DNA of 64,000 nucleotides, taken from positions 37,059,384 through 37,123,383 of the forward strand of contig OZ020593.1 in the NCBI GenBank assembly GCA_963971535.1, in the 5' to 3' direction. How positions within the stretch are numbered: the stretch's first letter is position 1; each line of letters begins with the position of its first letter. The DNA is from Notolepis coatsorum (lineage: Eukaryota; Chordata; Actinopteri; Aulopiformes; Paralepididae). The notes below the pieces were generated by a model. That model made no database searches. It saw only the letters and a list, made by a program, of their open reading frames with translations, and was not told where the DNA came from. A program made the translations under genes and the position numbers. Below, piece after piece: positions 21,723 to 33,100 of the stretch.

Positions 21723-23585
21723 CTGCAGGTCCAGCCCCAAACCACCAGCCTTCCGCAGCAGTGCACACGCTGGCCCCCTCCAGCATATTCCTGTACTGTA
21801 TTGCAGCTTCTGTGCTGCCTGGAGCCTGAAAGCATTAATCCTGCTCTCTAGGTCGATAAGGCCTTGTCCTCCTTCCTGAACCGGCAAATAAAGGACTGCG
21901 GCCCTCAGCCAGTGATGTCCGGACCAGAAAAAGTCCACCAGCTTCCTCTGGATGATGTCCGCCAGGAAGCCTCTGGGGGGGTTAAGAACAGCCAGCCGAT
22001 GCCACAGGGATGAAGCCACCAGGTTATTCACTATGAGCACCCTCCCTCTATAGGATATCTGCGCTAGCAGCCACTTCCACCTTGACAACCTAGCCACCAT
22101 TGACTGTGCTACTCCCTCCCAATTTTTACTGACCCACCCCTCTGATCCCAGATATACCCCTAAAAGCTTGAGCCCATTCACACCCCACTGTAGCCCCCCC
22201 GGTAACTGTGGTAATGTCAGGCCCCTCCATGCCCCACACTGCAGTGCCTCACTCTTACCCCAGTTCACCCTCGCTGAAGCTGCTCTCGCATACACCTCGA
22301 GGCTATTCTCTATGGCTCTTACATCCTCCCCATCCCTGACAAAGATGGTCAAGTCATCCGCGTAGGCAGACAGACATATTGGCCTGTCGATCCCCAACTC
22401 GGGTGAACCCACACCCTTCAACCTCTTCCTCAACAAACACAGAAAAGGCTCAATGGCCAAAGTGTAGAGCTGACCTGACAGTGGGCAGCCCTGGCGGATC
22501 CCCCTCCCCACCTGGACTGGCCTGCTCAGGCCCCCACCCACTTTTATCAGACAGGAGGCCCCATTGTATAACATTTTTACAATTGACATAAAACTCTCCC
22601 CAAACCCAAACCCGGCAAGAACATTATACAGATACCCATGGTCCACCCTGTCAAACGCCTTCTCTTGATCAATAGAGATGACTCCAAAGTTCATATTATG
22701 TTGCCTTGACAGGTCCAACATGTCCCTTATTAAAAACAAATTGTCTGTCATTGAACGCCCAGGCACACCATATGACTGGTCCTGGTGCACCACAGACTCA
22801 AGGTGCATGTTAAGCCTGTTGGCCAGGCACTTTGCAACCAACTTGTAATCCACTGAAAGAATTGCTACAGGTCTCCAGTTCTTGAGCTCACTGAGGTCCC
22901 CCTTCTTCGGCAGTAGAGCCAGAACTGCCCGCTGGCAGCTCAACGGCAGCTCCCCCACCTCAATGCATTTGCGCAAGACACGAAAAAGATCCTGTCCAAT
23001 AGTGTCCCAGAATCCACAGGCAGACCATCTACCCCTGGGGCACGACCAGGAGTCATCTGGGAGACTGCCTTCGACAGCTCCCCAAACGTTAAAGGAGTGT
23101 CCAGTTCAGTCCTCTGTTCCTATAGAGAGACGAGGGAGATCCCTCAGTAATGTGTCCGTAGACACAGGGTCACATTGTTCAGCACCATACAACACAGAAT
23201 AAAACCGCACAGCCTCTGCCCGCATCTCCCTGATCACAGACGTGACGTGTCCATTGTGTAGACGCAGACAGTGCATTTGTTTTTCCTCAAATGTTTTCCT
23301 TTCCAGGCCAAAGAAAAAAGAACTAGGAGCATCCATCTCTCTCAGCATGGTGAACCTAGCCCTCACAAGCGCACCCCTTGCTCTGTCCTGGAGGAAAACC
23401 CCCAAGTCCCTGCGTAGCTCTGACAGATTCTCCCGTAGCCCCCCAATGTCACCCCCCACTAGCTCAACCTCCACTTGCCGTATGCTCCAGAGCCTCCAGG
23501 GCCCTCCTGTACTCAGCTGAGGAGAAAGCAGTGTACTGCTGACAAAAAAGCCTTATGTGCGCGTATTGTGATAGAGGGTTAGGGT

Positions 23586-23733
<148 letters not shown>

Positions 23734-23869
23734 GACGTCAGAGAGAACATATGGAATTCATTGGAAGAACAGAACACAGAAGAATAGAACACGGTAGAAT
23801 AGAATGGCTAGGAAACAAGCCATGTTTGATCCGAATGGTAAATAGAATGCAATTATATAGTCAAGTCAA

Positions 23870-25015
23870 GAGTTTTATTTGTCACGGAATACGAGTATAC
23901 AATGAAATGTGGGTGGTCTTGCCCGCAACGATGTGCATAATACAATAGTAATAACATATAATAGAATCCAATAGAACGACATTGTGCAAGGGCGGCTAGG
24001 TGGCGTAGCGGAGATTGCGTTCGTCACCAACCCCGGAGCTGTGAGCTGGATTCGCCTGTTCAAATCCAGCTCACAGCTCCGGGGTTGTCACCAGCTTGGC
24101 TGGCCGTTCACACTAATACAATTGGCTGTATTAGAGGGTGGGAGAAGCCTGCGGGGTGGGTCCGGGTCGTTGTAAACAGCGACTCCTACAGTTCGGTCGG
24201 GGCGCCTGCTAAGCGCGGATAGGACCTGAGTGGGATAGTGTGATCCTTCCACACGCTACGCCCTCTCAGGGAGGATCCGCGCTGCCAGGTGAAAAGAAGC
24301 GGTTGACTGGCTGGACGTGTGTCGGAGGAAGCACGTGATAGCCTCCACTCTCCCAGATGATCTGACTGTGGGGGGTAAGTGCGCAGCGACCAGGAAGGGG
24401 ATTGGGAATTGGCATACGACTAACATTGGGTTGGGAGAAAATCTGAGGAAAATGGATGGGGAAAAAGATAAAAAAAAAAAAGAAAAAAAAATAACAACAT
24501 TGTGCAATAAAACAAGTAAACAGAGTAGGGCATTATATTATTTACAGAGCATGGTAGGACATGCTAGGTCCTGTGGTAGTGCAATACACTGTTAGCTACG
24601 GATGAGGCACTGGGTCTTTATGTACATGCTATATTATACAATCTCAAGTTATACTATACTATTCTTAAAGTGACCTTTCCTTAGTGGCCATAAGTGTGGG
24701 CGTGTGCAGCATGAGTGTGTGCTTGCTCATGTTAAAGTGGCTGCTAGTGTGTGAGCGTGTACAGTGTGTGTGTCGTGTGTGTGCTCATGTGTGCTTGTGT
24801 GTGGAGAGTTCAGTGTTCAAGGCTCTGATGGCCTGGGGGAAGAAGCTGAGCCGAAGTCTCTCTGTCCTAGTAGCTGGTGTTCGCAGGCGTCTGCCTGACC
24901 TCAGCAGCATGAAGAGGCTGTTGTTGGGGTGGTGAGGGTCTTTTTTGCACCTCTTGTTGTATAGAACCTGCAGGGGTGGTAGTGCAATACCCGTGGTACG
25001 CTCGGCTGAGCGCAC
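23870..25015 (-). mobile_element. L2/Rex1-like LINE 3' end (interrupted by SINE)
   Basis: On the minus strand 25015-24790 encodes the C-terminal LINE motif ERTTGIALPPLQVLYNKRC and HPNNSLFMLLRSGRRLRT, ending SFFPQAIRALN. A long 3' untranslated region follows down to an AATAAAACTCTTGACTTGAC tail at about 23875. It belongs to the same broad group as the LINE in klhl10 intron 2 but is a different family. A SINE splits its untranslated region. Confidence 0.7.
23990..24496 (+). mobile_element. tRNA-derived SINE with 24-bp internal hairpin and TSD
   Basis: The head GGCGGCTAGGTGGCGTAGCG has an A-box-like start, and GTTCAAATCC (24058-24067) resembles a B-box. The element ends in an A-rich tail (about 24468-24492). 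ACATTGTGCAA flanks it on both sides (23979-23989 and 24497-24507). An unusual feature is a perfect 24-bp inverted repeat in the head (24029-24052 and 24063-24086) that overlaps the B-box region. An open frame over the tail is not a gene. Confidence 0.75.
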
Positions 25016-25019
25016 GACT

Positions 25020-25700
25020 AGCAGCTTTTAACCAAGAAAGAGAGGCATCTGGGGCAGCTGTCCATGGTGCTGAGAGCTAACTCAGAGACCGTGCAGTGAT
25101 AATGTGCAGCATATATTTGCGAGTGCTATCTTGACTGAGAGGGTGGCCAGGACGGTGTTAGTCTCGAGCCCTTATGCTTAAATGAATGTGGCTAGCTAGC
25201 TAACAAACACCGTAATATTAGTTTAATAATACACGTTACATAATACTTACTCGCACATCCACAAATAGTCGGTCTCGGTCTCATTCTCTTTTCTGTTTGT
25301 CGATGGTTTGGTTCACCCGGTCTTTTCACAATATTCCACCACATTGTAACGTTAGCTAACTGTCTGTAAAGTAAACTATGGATGAGTCGGTTGCACTAAC
25401 CAGTTGAGCTATACGTTAACAGCGTTCGTTCAGCTGTCAGCTGTCACACACGGAAGCAACACGACGCATGCGATAGGGCGAAGTGGATGGGCCAATGGAA
25501 TGAGCACACTGTGCGCACCCAGTCATCGTGGGAGTTGTAGTATTATGTAGTATCACCTGGATTGACTTAATTATTGCCGATGCCTTTTGTAGACTACATG
25601 TTTTTTTTTCATAGAAAAAAACGGTAGAATGACAGAGTTACCCGCCACAGCAGAATTCTACCCGCATTTGGCGGGTGGCGGGTGTTAATGTCAAGCCCTG
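25020..25700. mobile_element. hAT-like right end
   Basis: The terminal 54 bases read inward from the right as CAGGGCTTGACATTAACACC, then CGCCACCCGCCAAATGCGGG. This matches the left end at 10778 apart from a 7-base duplication. The last base is 25700 and GTTGTGAG follows. The interior shows no transposase. The inner limit (25020) is arbitrary: it is where LINE similarity stops. Confidence 0.6.
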
Positions 25701-25744
25701 GTTGTGAGGGTGCCAGCCTTATAGTCGTTTCCGTGGACGTCCTC

Positions 25745-26172
25745 TTGCAATAATATCCTTTTCTCTTCAAAAGTCATAATTGCATGCTTGAGCAGCGCTG
25801 TCCACTTTGTTGATCTGTTGGAGTCTGGTCTCGTCCGTAAACTGGATGCTTGCAGAGGGGAATCCCTGCATCACGGCACTCGCATAATGCCCATATATGG
25901 ATCTTCTCTTGACTTGATTGGTGTAAAAGCTGTCAATCAAAACGAAGGTGGGCCTCCCGTGTGTGCAATTACAATAGCCTCTAATCCAATCAAAATAGCT
26001 ATTTGGTGTGAATTCACTACACCATTCACTTACGTTGGATAGTGAAGCCGGGGCACAATGCCGGCCTCACTATATTGAATGAGCTGTCTGTCACTTGGAC
26101 ATTTTTTAAGGGATCAGAATAACCGATATGTGAACACAATTAAATTCACAGAGGACAATATAGATTTATAAT
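25745..26172. repeat. Anonymous dispersed repeat, copy 1
   Basis: About 425 bases closely similar to 42678-43105. Both copies contain CAAAAGTCATAATTGCATGC and TAGTGAAGCCGG...CCGGCCTCACTA (a small hairpin), and share an open frame with LLESGL(V/L)RKLDACRG. The frame has mainly amino-acid-changing differences between copies, so coding function is not supported. Family unknown. Confidence 0.7.
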
Positions 26173-26176
26173 AGAC

Positions 26177-28240
26177 AATATAGACCCCCGACCTCCTAAA
26201 GTCCACAATCATCTCCCTTGTTTTGCTGACGTTCAGGGAGAGGCTGTTCTCTTGACACCATCCAGCTAGAACCTTGACCTCCTCCAGGTAGACCCTCTCG
26301 TTGTTTGCAGATATCAGGCCCACCACTACTGTGTCGTCAGCAAATTTGATGATTGTGTTGTTGTTCCTCTGTGCCACACAATCATGTGTGTACAGGGAGT
26401 AAAGGAGGGGACTCATAACACAGCCCTCGGGGGCCCCTATGTTGAGAGTGATGGATGAGGAGGTGCAGTTGCCTGCTCTTACCACCTGGGGTCTGCCCGT
26501 CAGGAAGTCCAAGACCCACTGGCAGAGGTCATAGTTCAAGCCCAGGTCCCTGAGCTTGGCTATGAGTTTGGAGGGGACTATGGTATTGAATGCTGAGCTG
26601 TAGTCGATGAACAGCATTCTCACATAGTTCCCCTGCCTCTTGTCCAGGTGTGATGCTGCTGTGTGCAGCACATGTGTTATGGCATCCTCCGTGGATCTGT
26701 TAGGGCGGTATGCAAATTGCAGGGGGTCCAGGTTGATGGGGAGGGAGGAACAGATGTAATAATAATAATAATAATTTAGGACCTGCTCCGAGGTCACCAT
26801 TTGGCACACATGCGAACCATGCATACAATGCGTATCTGCGATTAACCCATCCCGTCGTCCTTCCCCCCCAAGGGCAGCCGGGAGCAGACAGGCGCCACGT
26901 GAGCCGCGCCAGGGGACCAATCCAAGTGCTCCTGTCCGTCTTCGTCAAGGACGCCACAGCGTTAGCGATCTTGTTGTTGTGCATGTTTTTCCATTGGGTT
27001 TATCTTATCGGGGGGGGAAACCCTTGCGAGCACGGGGAGAACATGCAAACTCCACACAGAAAGGCCTGGGAGATACCCCACCTGGGTAACTGGCATCATG
27101 GAAACCTGGTCCCCAAGCGGGATTCGAACCCTGGACCTTCTTGCTGTGAGGTGACAGTGTTAACCACTACACCACCGTGCCGCCGTGTATCCCTTCACTA
27201 GCTTCTCAAAGCACTTCATGGCTATGGAGGTGAGGGCTACAGGGCGGTAGTCGTTGAGGCAAGCGGGCATAGATTTTTTGGGTACAGGGATGATGGTGGA
27301 CTTCTTCAGACAGGTGGGGATGACAGCCTGTTCTAAGGACAGGTTAAAGATGTCAGTGAATACCGGGGCCAGTTGGTCGGCACAGACTTTTAGGACGCGG
27401 CCGGGGATGCCGTCCGGTCCTGCTGCCTTCCTGATATTCACTTTTTTAAAGGTCCGCCTCACCTCATGATCTGTTACCCTGAACACTGAGTCTCCATCAG
27501 CAGACCCCCCCCCCCCCCCATTGCCGTGGCTTGTAGGCTGGTGTTGTTATTCACAGCCTCAAACCTCGCATAGAAGGTATTGAGATCATTTGCTAAGGAG
27601 ATGTCACTGTTCAGTTTGAGGGAGGTGCCTTTGTAATCTGTCATTGTTCTGAGGCCCTGTCACATACCTCTAGAGTCAGCCTGTTCAAACTGAAGTTCAA
27701 CTTTATCCCTGTAACGCCGTTTTGCCTCTATTACTGCTCTCCTGACATTGTATCTTGCCGTCTTGTGTTCTTCCATGTTGCCTGTCACCAGCCCGGTGTT
27801 GTAGGCTGAGGTGTGCACTTTCAGAGCCTCACGGACGGATTTATCTACCCAGGGCTTTTGATTTGGGTAGATTCTAATTGTGGTAGAGGGAATTGTTTCT
27901 TCTACCAGAGTACAGACAAAGTCAAGCACCGTTTCAGTGTATTCGTTAATATTGGCTGTGTTATCACAGAATACACTCCAGTCTGTGCATTCCAGTGCAG
28001 CTTGGAATGTCTCCTCTGACGTCACAGTCCAACGCTTAACCTCTTGCGATACTACCGGCGTTCGCTTGAGACTCTGTTTATACTTTGGCAAAAGAAAGAT
28101 GGCGGCGTGGTCCGATTTACCGAATGGACTAAGAGCCTGTGACTTGTACCCATTCTTAAATTGCGAGTATACATGGTCTAATATGTTCTCGCCTCTGGTG
28201 GGACAGGTCACATACTGATAGAAATTCGGCAACACCTTTT
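26177..28240 (-). mobile_element. L2/Rex1-type LINE, truncated at both ends
   Basis: The minus strand encodes part of the endonuclease ([37 protein letters not shown]), the linker, and an RT with [57 protein letters not shown] and [12 protein letters not shown]. It is closely similar to the plus-strand copy at 31766-35612. The copy stops abruptly at about 26177 in the middle of the RT C-terminal region, where the anonymous repeat begins. That is abnormal for target-primed LINE insertion, which keeps the 3' end. A SINE lies inside the RT. Confidence 0.85.
26759..27185 (-). mobile_element. DANA/V-SINE-like tRNA-derived SINE
   Basis: Read on the minus strand, the element starts with CGGCACGGTGGTGTAGTGG (A-box) and has GGTTCGAATCCC (B-box). 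The conserved GAGTTTGCATGTTCTCCCCG follows, a hallmark of DANA/V-SINE-type fish SINEs. It ends in an (ATT)n tail at 26759-26774. TGTA flanks both sides (26755-26758, 27186-27189). It interrupts the LINE RT between GYTAARW-like sequence and [14 protein letters not shown]. Confidence 0.8.
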
Positions 28241-28283
28241 TAAGACGCGCGCTGTTGTCCCGGGTCCCCTCGGCCGCTCCCGC

Positions 28284-28535
28284 AGACTCGGAGTGTATCT
28301 GGACTGGCCCGCTGGCATCCTGTCATTCTACCAGGTCTCCGCTGATGACACAATGACTCACCTTCACACATCCAACGCCACGTTCACTGAACCCCTCTAC
28401 CCGTGGTTTTACATTGTTGAGGAGGTGACCTTGTGCAGAATATACCAGATTAATGACGTGAGTATTTCTTTTGGTAGCTTCCTGACCTGCATACACTGTA
28501 TCATTGTCAAATTAAGTTTTGATAGCGTGGATTAA
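28284..28535 (+). pseudogene. B30.2/PRY-SPRY C-terminal fragment
   Basis: The frame reads [19 protein letters not shown], then [17 protein letters not shown]. This corresponds to the last two thirds of a SPRY domain as found at the C-terminus of fish NLRC3-like and TRIM proteins. The first half of the domain and everything upstream are missing. A LINE truncated at about 28240 adjoins. The open frame runs to a stop at 28533 beyond the domain. A donor-like GTGAGT follows AATGAC at about 28459, which is atypical because SPRY usually ends the gene. Probably an isolated gene relic. Confidence 0.7.
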
Positions 28536-28869
28536 TTACCATGAAAAAATGCTAGCATTACTGAGAAAGTTGCCATCGTTATTAATATAGTACGGTACTT
28601 TGATTTAAATGTCTCAAGCTATAATCTTCTGTGCAATAATATAAATTTCCTTAGGTGTTTTTTTTTTTTAAATATATATATATTTTTTTAATTATAAACC
28701 TTTGGAAATTTTACCCGGAGACAACCGAATGAAACCAATAGATAAGAGGTTGCTGTTACAATGTCATAAAGATAATAAACCCCACGTTATCAAAATAGAT
28801 TTGACTGTGACGTATGGGAATTCTACTTTGGTCAAACTTTAGCACAGTATTTATGTTGGTATCTGCACT

Positions 28870-29042
28870 GCATCCCTATAAATAACGATATTATTATTTT
28901 ACATTTATTTTAATTTAAATTAAAAATATATATTTTAAGACTTCTAAAGAATGTCATGTTTTTAGACATAATATCTATATTATTCAAATGGGAGCTAAAT
29001 ATATTATACTTTATTATTATATTACATTATATTATAATATAT
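28870..29042. repeat. AT-rich direct repeat, copy 1 (upstream of klhl10-like)
   Basis: About 170 bases nearly identical to 30427-30598 in intron 1, including GACTTCTAAAGAATGTCATG and CAAATGGGAGCTAAATATAT. The pair flanks exon 1. Confidence 0.85.
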
Positions 29043-29265
29043 AAAGAGGATTTCACCCATCTAATGAACACACTAGACTAGACTATAGACAAATATCAAG
29101 ATGTATCCATCAGTGGACCAATTGCATGCTTTCACAGAGAACAAGAAGCCTTCCGTCGACTCCTTCAGACATTAAGCACCCCCCACAGCCCAAATGGAAT
29201 GAAAAAAATAAATAAAAAATTATATATATATTTAAAAAAATATATATATTCATAGTCGACTATGT

Positions 29266-29666
29266 ATGACATCATACTGTGACATCTCAACGGAACATGT
29301 TTGAGTTCATTTGAATAATATAAATAATATGTATGATATAATATTAAGGCTGTCCCTGACTAAGGATTTGTATAGTCGACTTGAATTCGCCAAAATTAGC
29401 CGATAGTCAATACAAATATTTTTTTTATAAAATAAAAGAATTAAAATACTTTTTTTTCAATTATTTTTCATAGTCGACTAATAGTCATTTGTTGACCATA
29501 AAAAAAATAGGAAATTTTTTTTTTTATTTTTATTTTTTGACTGACTATCGGCTAATTTTTACAAATCCTTAGTCGGGGACAGCCCTAATATTATATCATA
29601 CATATTATTTATATTATTCAAATGAACTCAAACATGTTCCATTGTGATGTTACAGTATGATGTCAT
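29266..29666. repeat. 400-bp palindrome with hAT-like MITE core
   Basis: The outer arms pair as ATGACATCATACTGTGACAT with its complement and through TTTGAGTTCATTTGAATAAT. The inner arms carry AGGCTGTCCCTGACTAAGGA (29347) against TTAGTCGGGGACAGCCCT (29571-29588), typical of a non-autonomous hAT end. The arms are roughly 150 bases each with few mismatches, and the centre is T- and A-rich. The structure lies 290 bases upstream of the first coding exon of the klhl10-like gene. Confidence 0.8.
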
Positions 29667-29830
29667 CATAATCAAACATTATAGAACATTTGTGATGTCA
29701 CAGTATGATGTCATAATCAAACATTCTAGAACATTTGTGATGTCACAGTATGATGTCATAATCAAACATTCTAGAACATGTGTGATGTCACAGTATGATG
29801 TCATAATCAAACATTCTAGAACATTTGTGT
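29646..29830. repeat. 45-bp tandem repeat, four copies
   Basis: Units of about 45 bases contain TGTGATGTCACAGTATGATG and AATCAAACATTCTAGAACAT. Each unit carries the palindromic TGATGTCA, close to a CRE-like TGACGTCA but with T in place of C. The array ends 125 bases before the klhl10-like start codon. Confidence 0.85.
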
Positions 29831-29955
29831 ATCTGTTCAACAATTCTCTCAGAATATCTCAGATCGCAGAAGACAAGTGAAGATATCACTTGTTGTGTCC
29901 GCTACTTGTCTGTAAGCTTGAATATATTCTGTAGATACCATTTTAAAATCACCAC

Positions 29956-30107
29956 ATGGAAAAGGAAACGGGCCCCATGTCCGGTATGGTTCATGTCCTT
30001 AATGAACTGTGTCTGGAGGGAAGGTTCTGTGATGTGGTTATTAAAGTCAACAGCACTGAGTTTAACGCCCACAAGGCCCTCCTGTGTGGCTGCAGTGACT
30101 ATTTCAG
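29956..30107 (+). CDS. klhl10: klhl10-like exon 1 (BTB start)
   Basis: Starts at the ATG with METGPMSG-type context and ends in the BTB domain at DYF. The donor is CAG|GTAAGT. Exon phase leaves two bases (AG) that combine with the first base of exon 2 to encode Arg. Two more in-frame ATGs lie within the first eleven codons, so the exact start is not certain. Confidence 0.8.
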
Positions 30108-33100
30108 GTAAGTTTAGCTTGGTTCAGGTTAGCTTGGTTAGTAAAAAGATACTATACTGTAATTAATTATTATCTTTATTTTATTGTCTTATTTGTCTTT
30201 ATTTCTAATATCTTTACTTAAATATGTTATTATCATTGTTATCATTGTTTTATGTATTTTTTTAAATAATGTTATTTGTTCTTTTTTAATGTCTTATTTT
30301 AGTGTTATTAAATTTTTTCTTATTGTTTACTATCAAATTTTGCTATTTTATTGCCTATTTTATTATTTATTTGCCTTTTTTAACCATTTCTCTGCCGATA
30401 ATGTTCGGTGGCCGAATATTTGGTGCATCCCTATAAATAAAGTTGTTATTATTTTACATTTATTTAAATTTTAATAAAAAAAATATATTTTAAGACTTCT
30501 AAAGAATGTCATGTTTTTAGACATAATATCTATATTATTCAAATGGGAGCTAAATATATTATACTTTATTATTATATTACATTATATTATAATATATAAC
30601 ATTACTATGTACTATGAAAATATACTATACTTCTACTGTGAAAATACCTTATGCTTCTGTGAAAATACCCTATACTGTATTTCTACTGTAAACAGAGACT
30701 ATACTGTACTTCTATTGTAAAAATATACTATACTTCTACTGTGCTAAGGGCCCGTGTCGACCGGGGACGTTTTATGAGTTGTTAGCTCCTTTCTGTCATT
30801 CATTTCTATGCTACAGACGCGACAGTCGCGCTCCTTTTCCCTGCGCCGCGCCTCGCGTTTTAGCGTTCTCTGCGGCTGGCGTTTTTGGGCGGAGCGCTCC
30901 CAGCGCATAAAGTTGAAATTAGTTCAACTTTTGGAGAGGAGCGCTGCTCATCAAGGTAACTTTTTTCGACCGACCAATCAACATCGAGCAAGTGGCAGCC
31001 GCGGCAGTCACGAGACTCAGGAAAACGCTCTGAGCTTTTTTTTTTTGCTTTTCAAAGCGGTCCATCTTGAAAAAAAACGTCCCCGGTGGACACAAAGCCT
31101 AAGACCCTATACTTCTACAGTGAAAATACATTAGTACACAGGACAGAATGTTGCTTACTGTTTACTCATCAGATATCTCTATACTCTGCATCCCACAGAA
31201 CCCTCTTCACTCGCTGGAGCGACTCAGAGAAACCAGTCTACACTATCCCTGGGGTGTCCGCGGCTATGATGCATCTCATCATAGAGTACGCCTACACACG
31301 CTTTGTGTCGGTGACAGCAGAGAATGTGGAAGAGCTTCTGGTGGCTGCAGACCAGCTTCTCGTCACTGGCATAAAAGGAGCATGCTGTGACTTCCTAGAG
31401 GGCCAGCTGTCTCTGGAAAACTGTCTCGGCATCTGGAGGTTTGCTGACATCTACTACTGCCCTGACCTGAGGCACAAGGCCCATCTCTTCACCGTGTGCC
31501 ACTTTGAGGAGATGCTGCACGTCTCAGAGGAGTTTGTGGAGCTGCCCCTGAAGCAACTGATGGACATCATCGAGAGGGATGACCTGAACGTGAAGTACGA
31601 GGAGACGGTGTTCGAGGCCGTCCTCCGTTGGATCGACCACTCCCGTGAGGAGCGTAAAACACACATCCATTTGCTGCTGCCCAAGGTAACTAATTGTATT
31701 ACTGTGCATTACATTAAAACAACACTAGGTCCCTAGTACAGTGGTTCTCAAACATTTGGGTCCAAACTGTTCCCTAGCAACAGAATTCCAGTGAAACCGT
31801 CTACAAAAAGATGGCGCTGCTAAGACCTGCTGCCTCTCTGTGCGCTCCGTCGTGACTGTGCTTACTTTTGTTAATATTTATAGTTTTAAGAGTTTTGTTT
31901 GTACCAACTGTAGGTGCATTTAATGTGTATGACTGTCAGTCACTCATAGACATTGGATTACGGGAAACTTACCAACTGGATTGCTCTCTCGATCAGCTCT
32001 CCGAACAATGGCCTGCTGAGATCTTGAGAACATCAGGACCATACCTCGACCCACGCAACAACAAAGGATCCAGGCGACGAGGAAGGAGAGCCTGTGTCCG
32101 AAACAGACTCCGAGCCAGGCGGCACAGAATGTCACTGCCCAGTATATTGCTAGCCAATGTACAATCAATAGACAATAAACTGGACGACATCAGAGCAAGG
32201 ATTCAATTCCAAAGAGACGTTAGAGACTGTAACGCTCTCTGCTTCATCGAGACGTTGTTGACGCCGGACGTCCCAGACCACGCTATCCAACCGGCCGATC
32301 ACTTCTTCATTCACTGCAAGGATAGAACAGCAGAATCCGGAAAACACTGTGGAGGTGGAATAGCCTTCATGTTGAACAACAATTGGAGCGATCCAGGCAA
32401 CGTGAAGGAGCTTTCGAACCACTGCTCCCCCAATCTGGAGTATATATCCATCAAGTGACGGCCTTTCTTTCTCCCGAGAGAGTTAACGTTGATCATCTTG
32501 ATCGGAGAGTATATTCCACGACAAGCAAACACAGGTGATGCGCTGTCCAAACTCCATGACGAGGTAAATAGAATCCAAGCAGCGAATGTTGACGCTGCTA
32601 TTGTGGTTGTGGCCAGACTTCTACCAGCATGTGACTTGTAACACCAGAGGCGGTAATATTTTAGACCATTGTTACTCACAATTTAAATGGGAACTATTTT
32701 ACTAATTCTTTCACTATTTGGGCACTTTTACACAATTCCTGTGAGTCTATGGAACACCTCTGTAATATATATATTTTTTTAATTCATTGTTTTGTATTTC
32801 TAATCAAGTCCTCAAAAACAGCATTTTTCTACCTCAAGATCTCGAGCCGTTTTGAGCTGATGTGGCAAGAGTGCAGGTGCCACTGTGTGCAGCTCATCTT
32901 CTATCTCAACATTAACATGCAGCGGTGTCTTTATGACATCACATATAGGGCACATTTTCAAATGACTCAGTTCAGTGAGGGTGAATATTGTGAGAGGAGA
33001 ATTGGAAGAATGCACCAATATGAGAATTTTGAGACATAGATCATATTAATATAAGTTCACATAGCTAGGAAACAATGCTAAACACTCAAAAAGGCCATTT

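Noticed and set aside
25788..26042. Conserved 84-codon frame in the anonymous repeat as a real gene
   Set aside because: Differences between the two copies are mainly amino-acid changing and the frame has no known motif; similarity is explained by shared repeat origin.
27100..27185. Functional tRNA gene (GGTTCGAATCCC and A-box)
   Set aside because: It is the head of a SINE with the conserved GAGTTTGCATGTTCTCC body and (ATT)n tail.
31739..31765. CAGTGGTTCTCAAAC as the end of a hAT element in intron 2
   Set aside because: The motif fits a hAT end, but no partner end or target duplication was found, so only a relic could be claimed.
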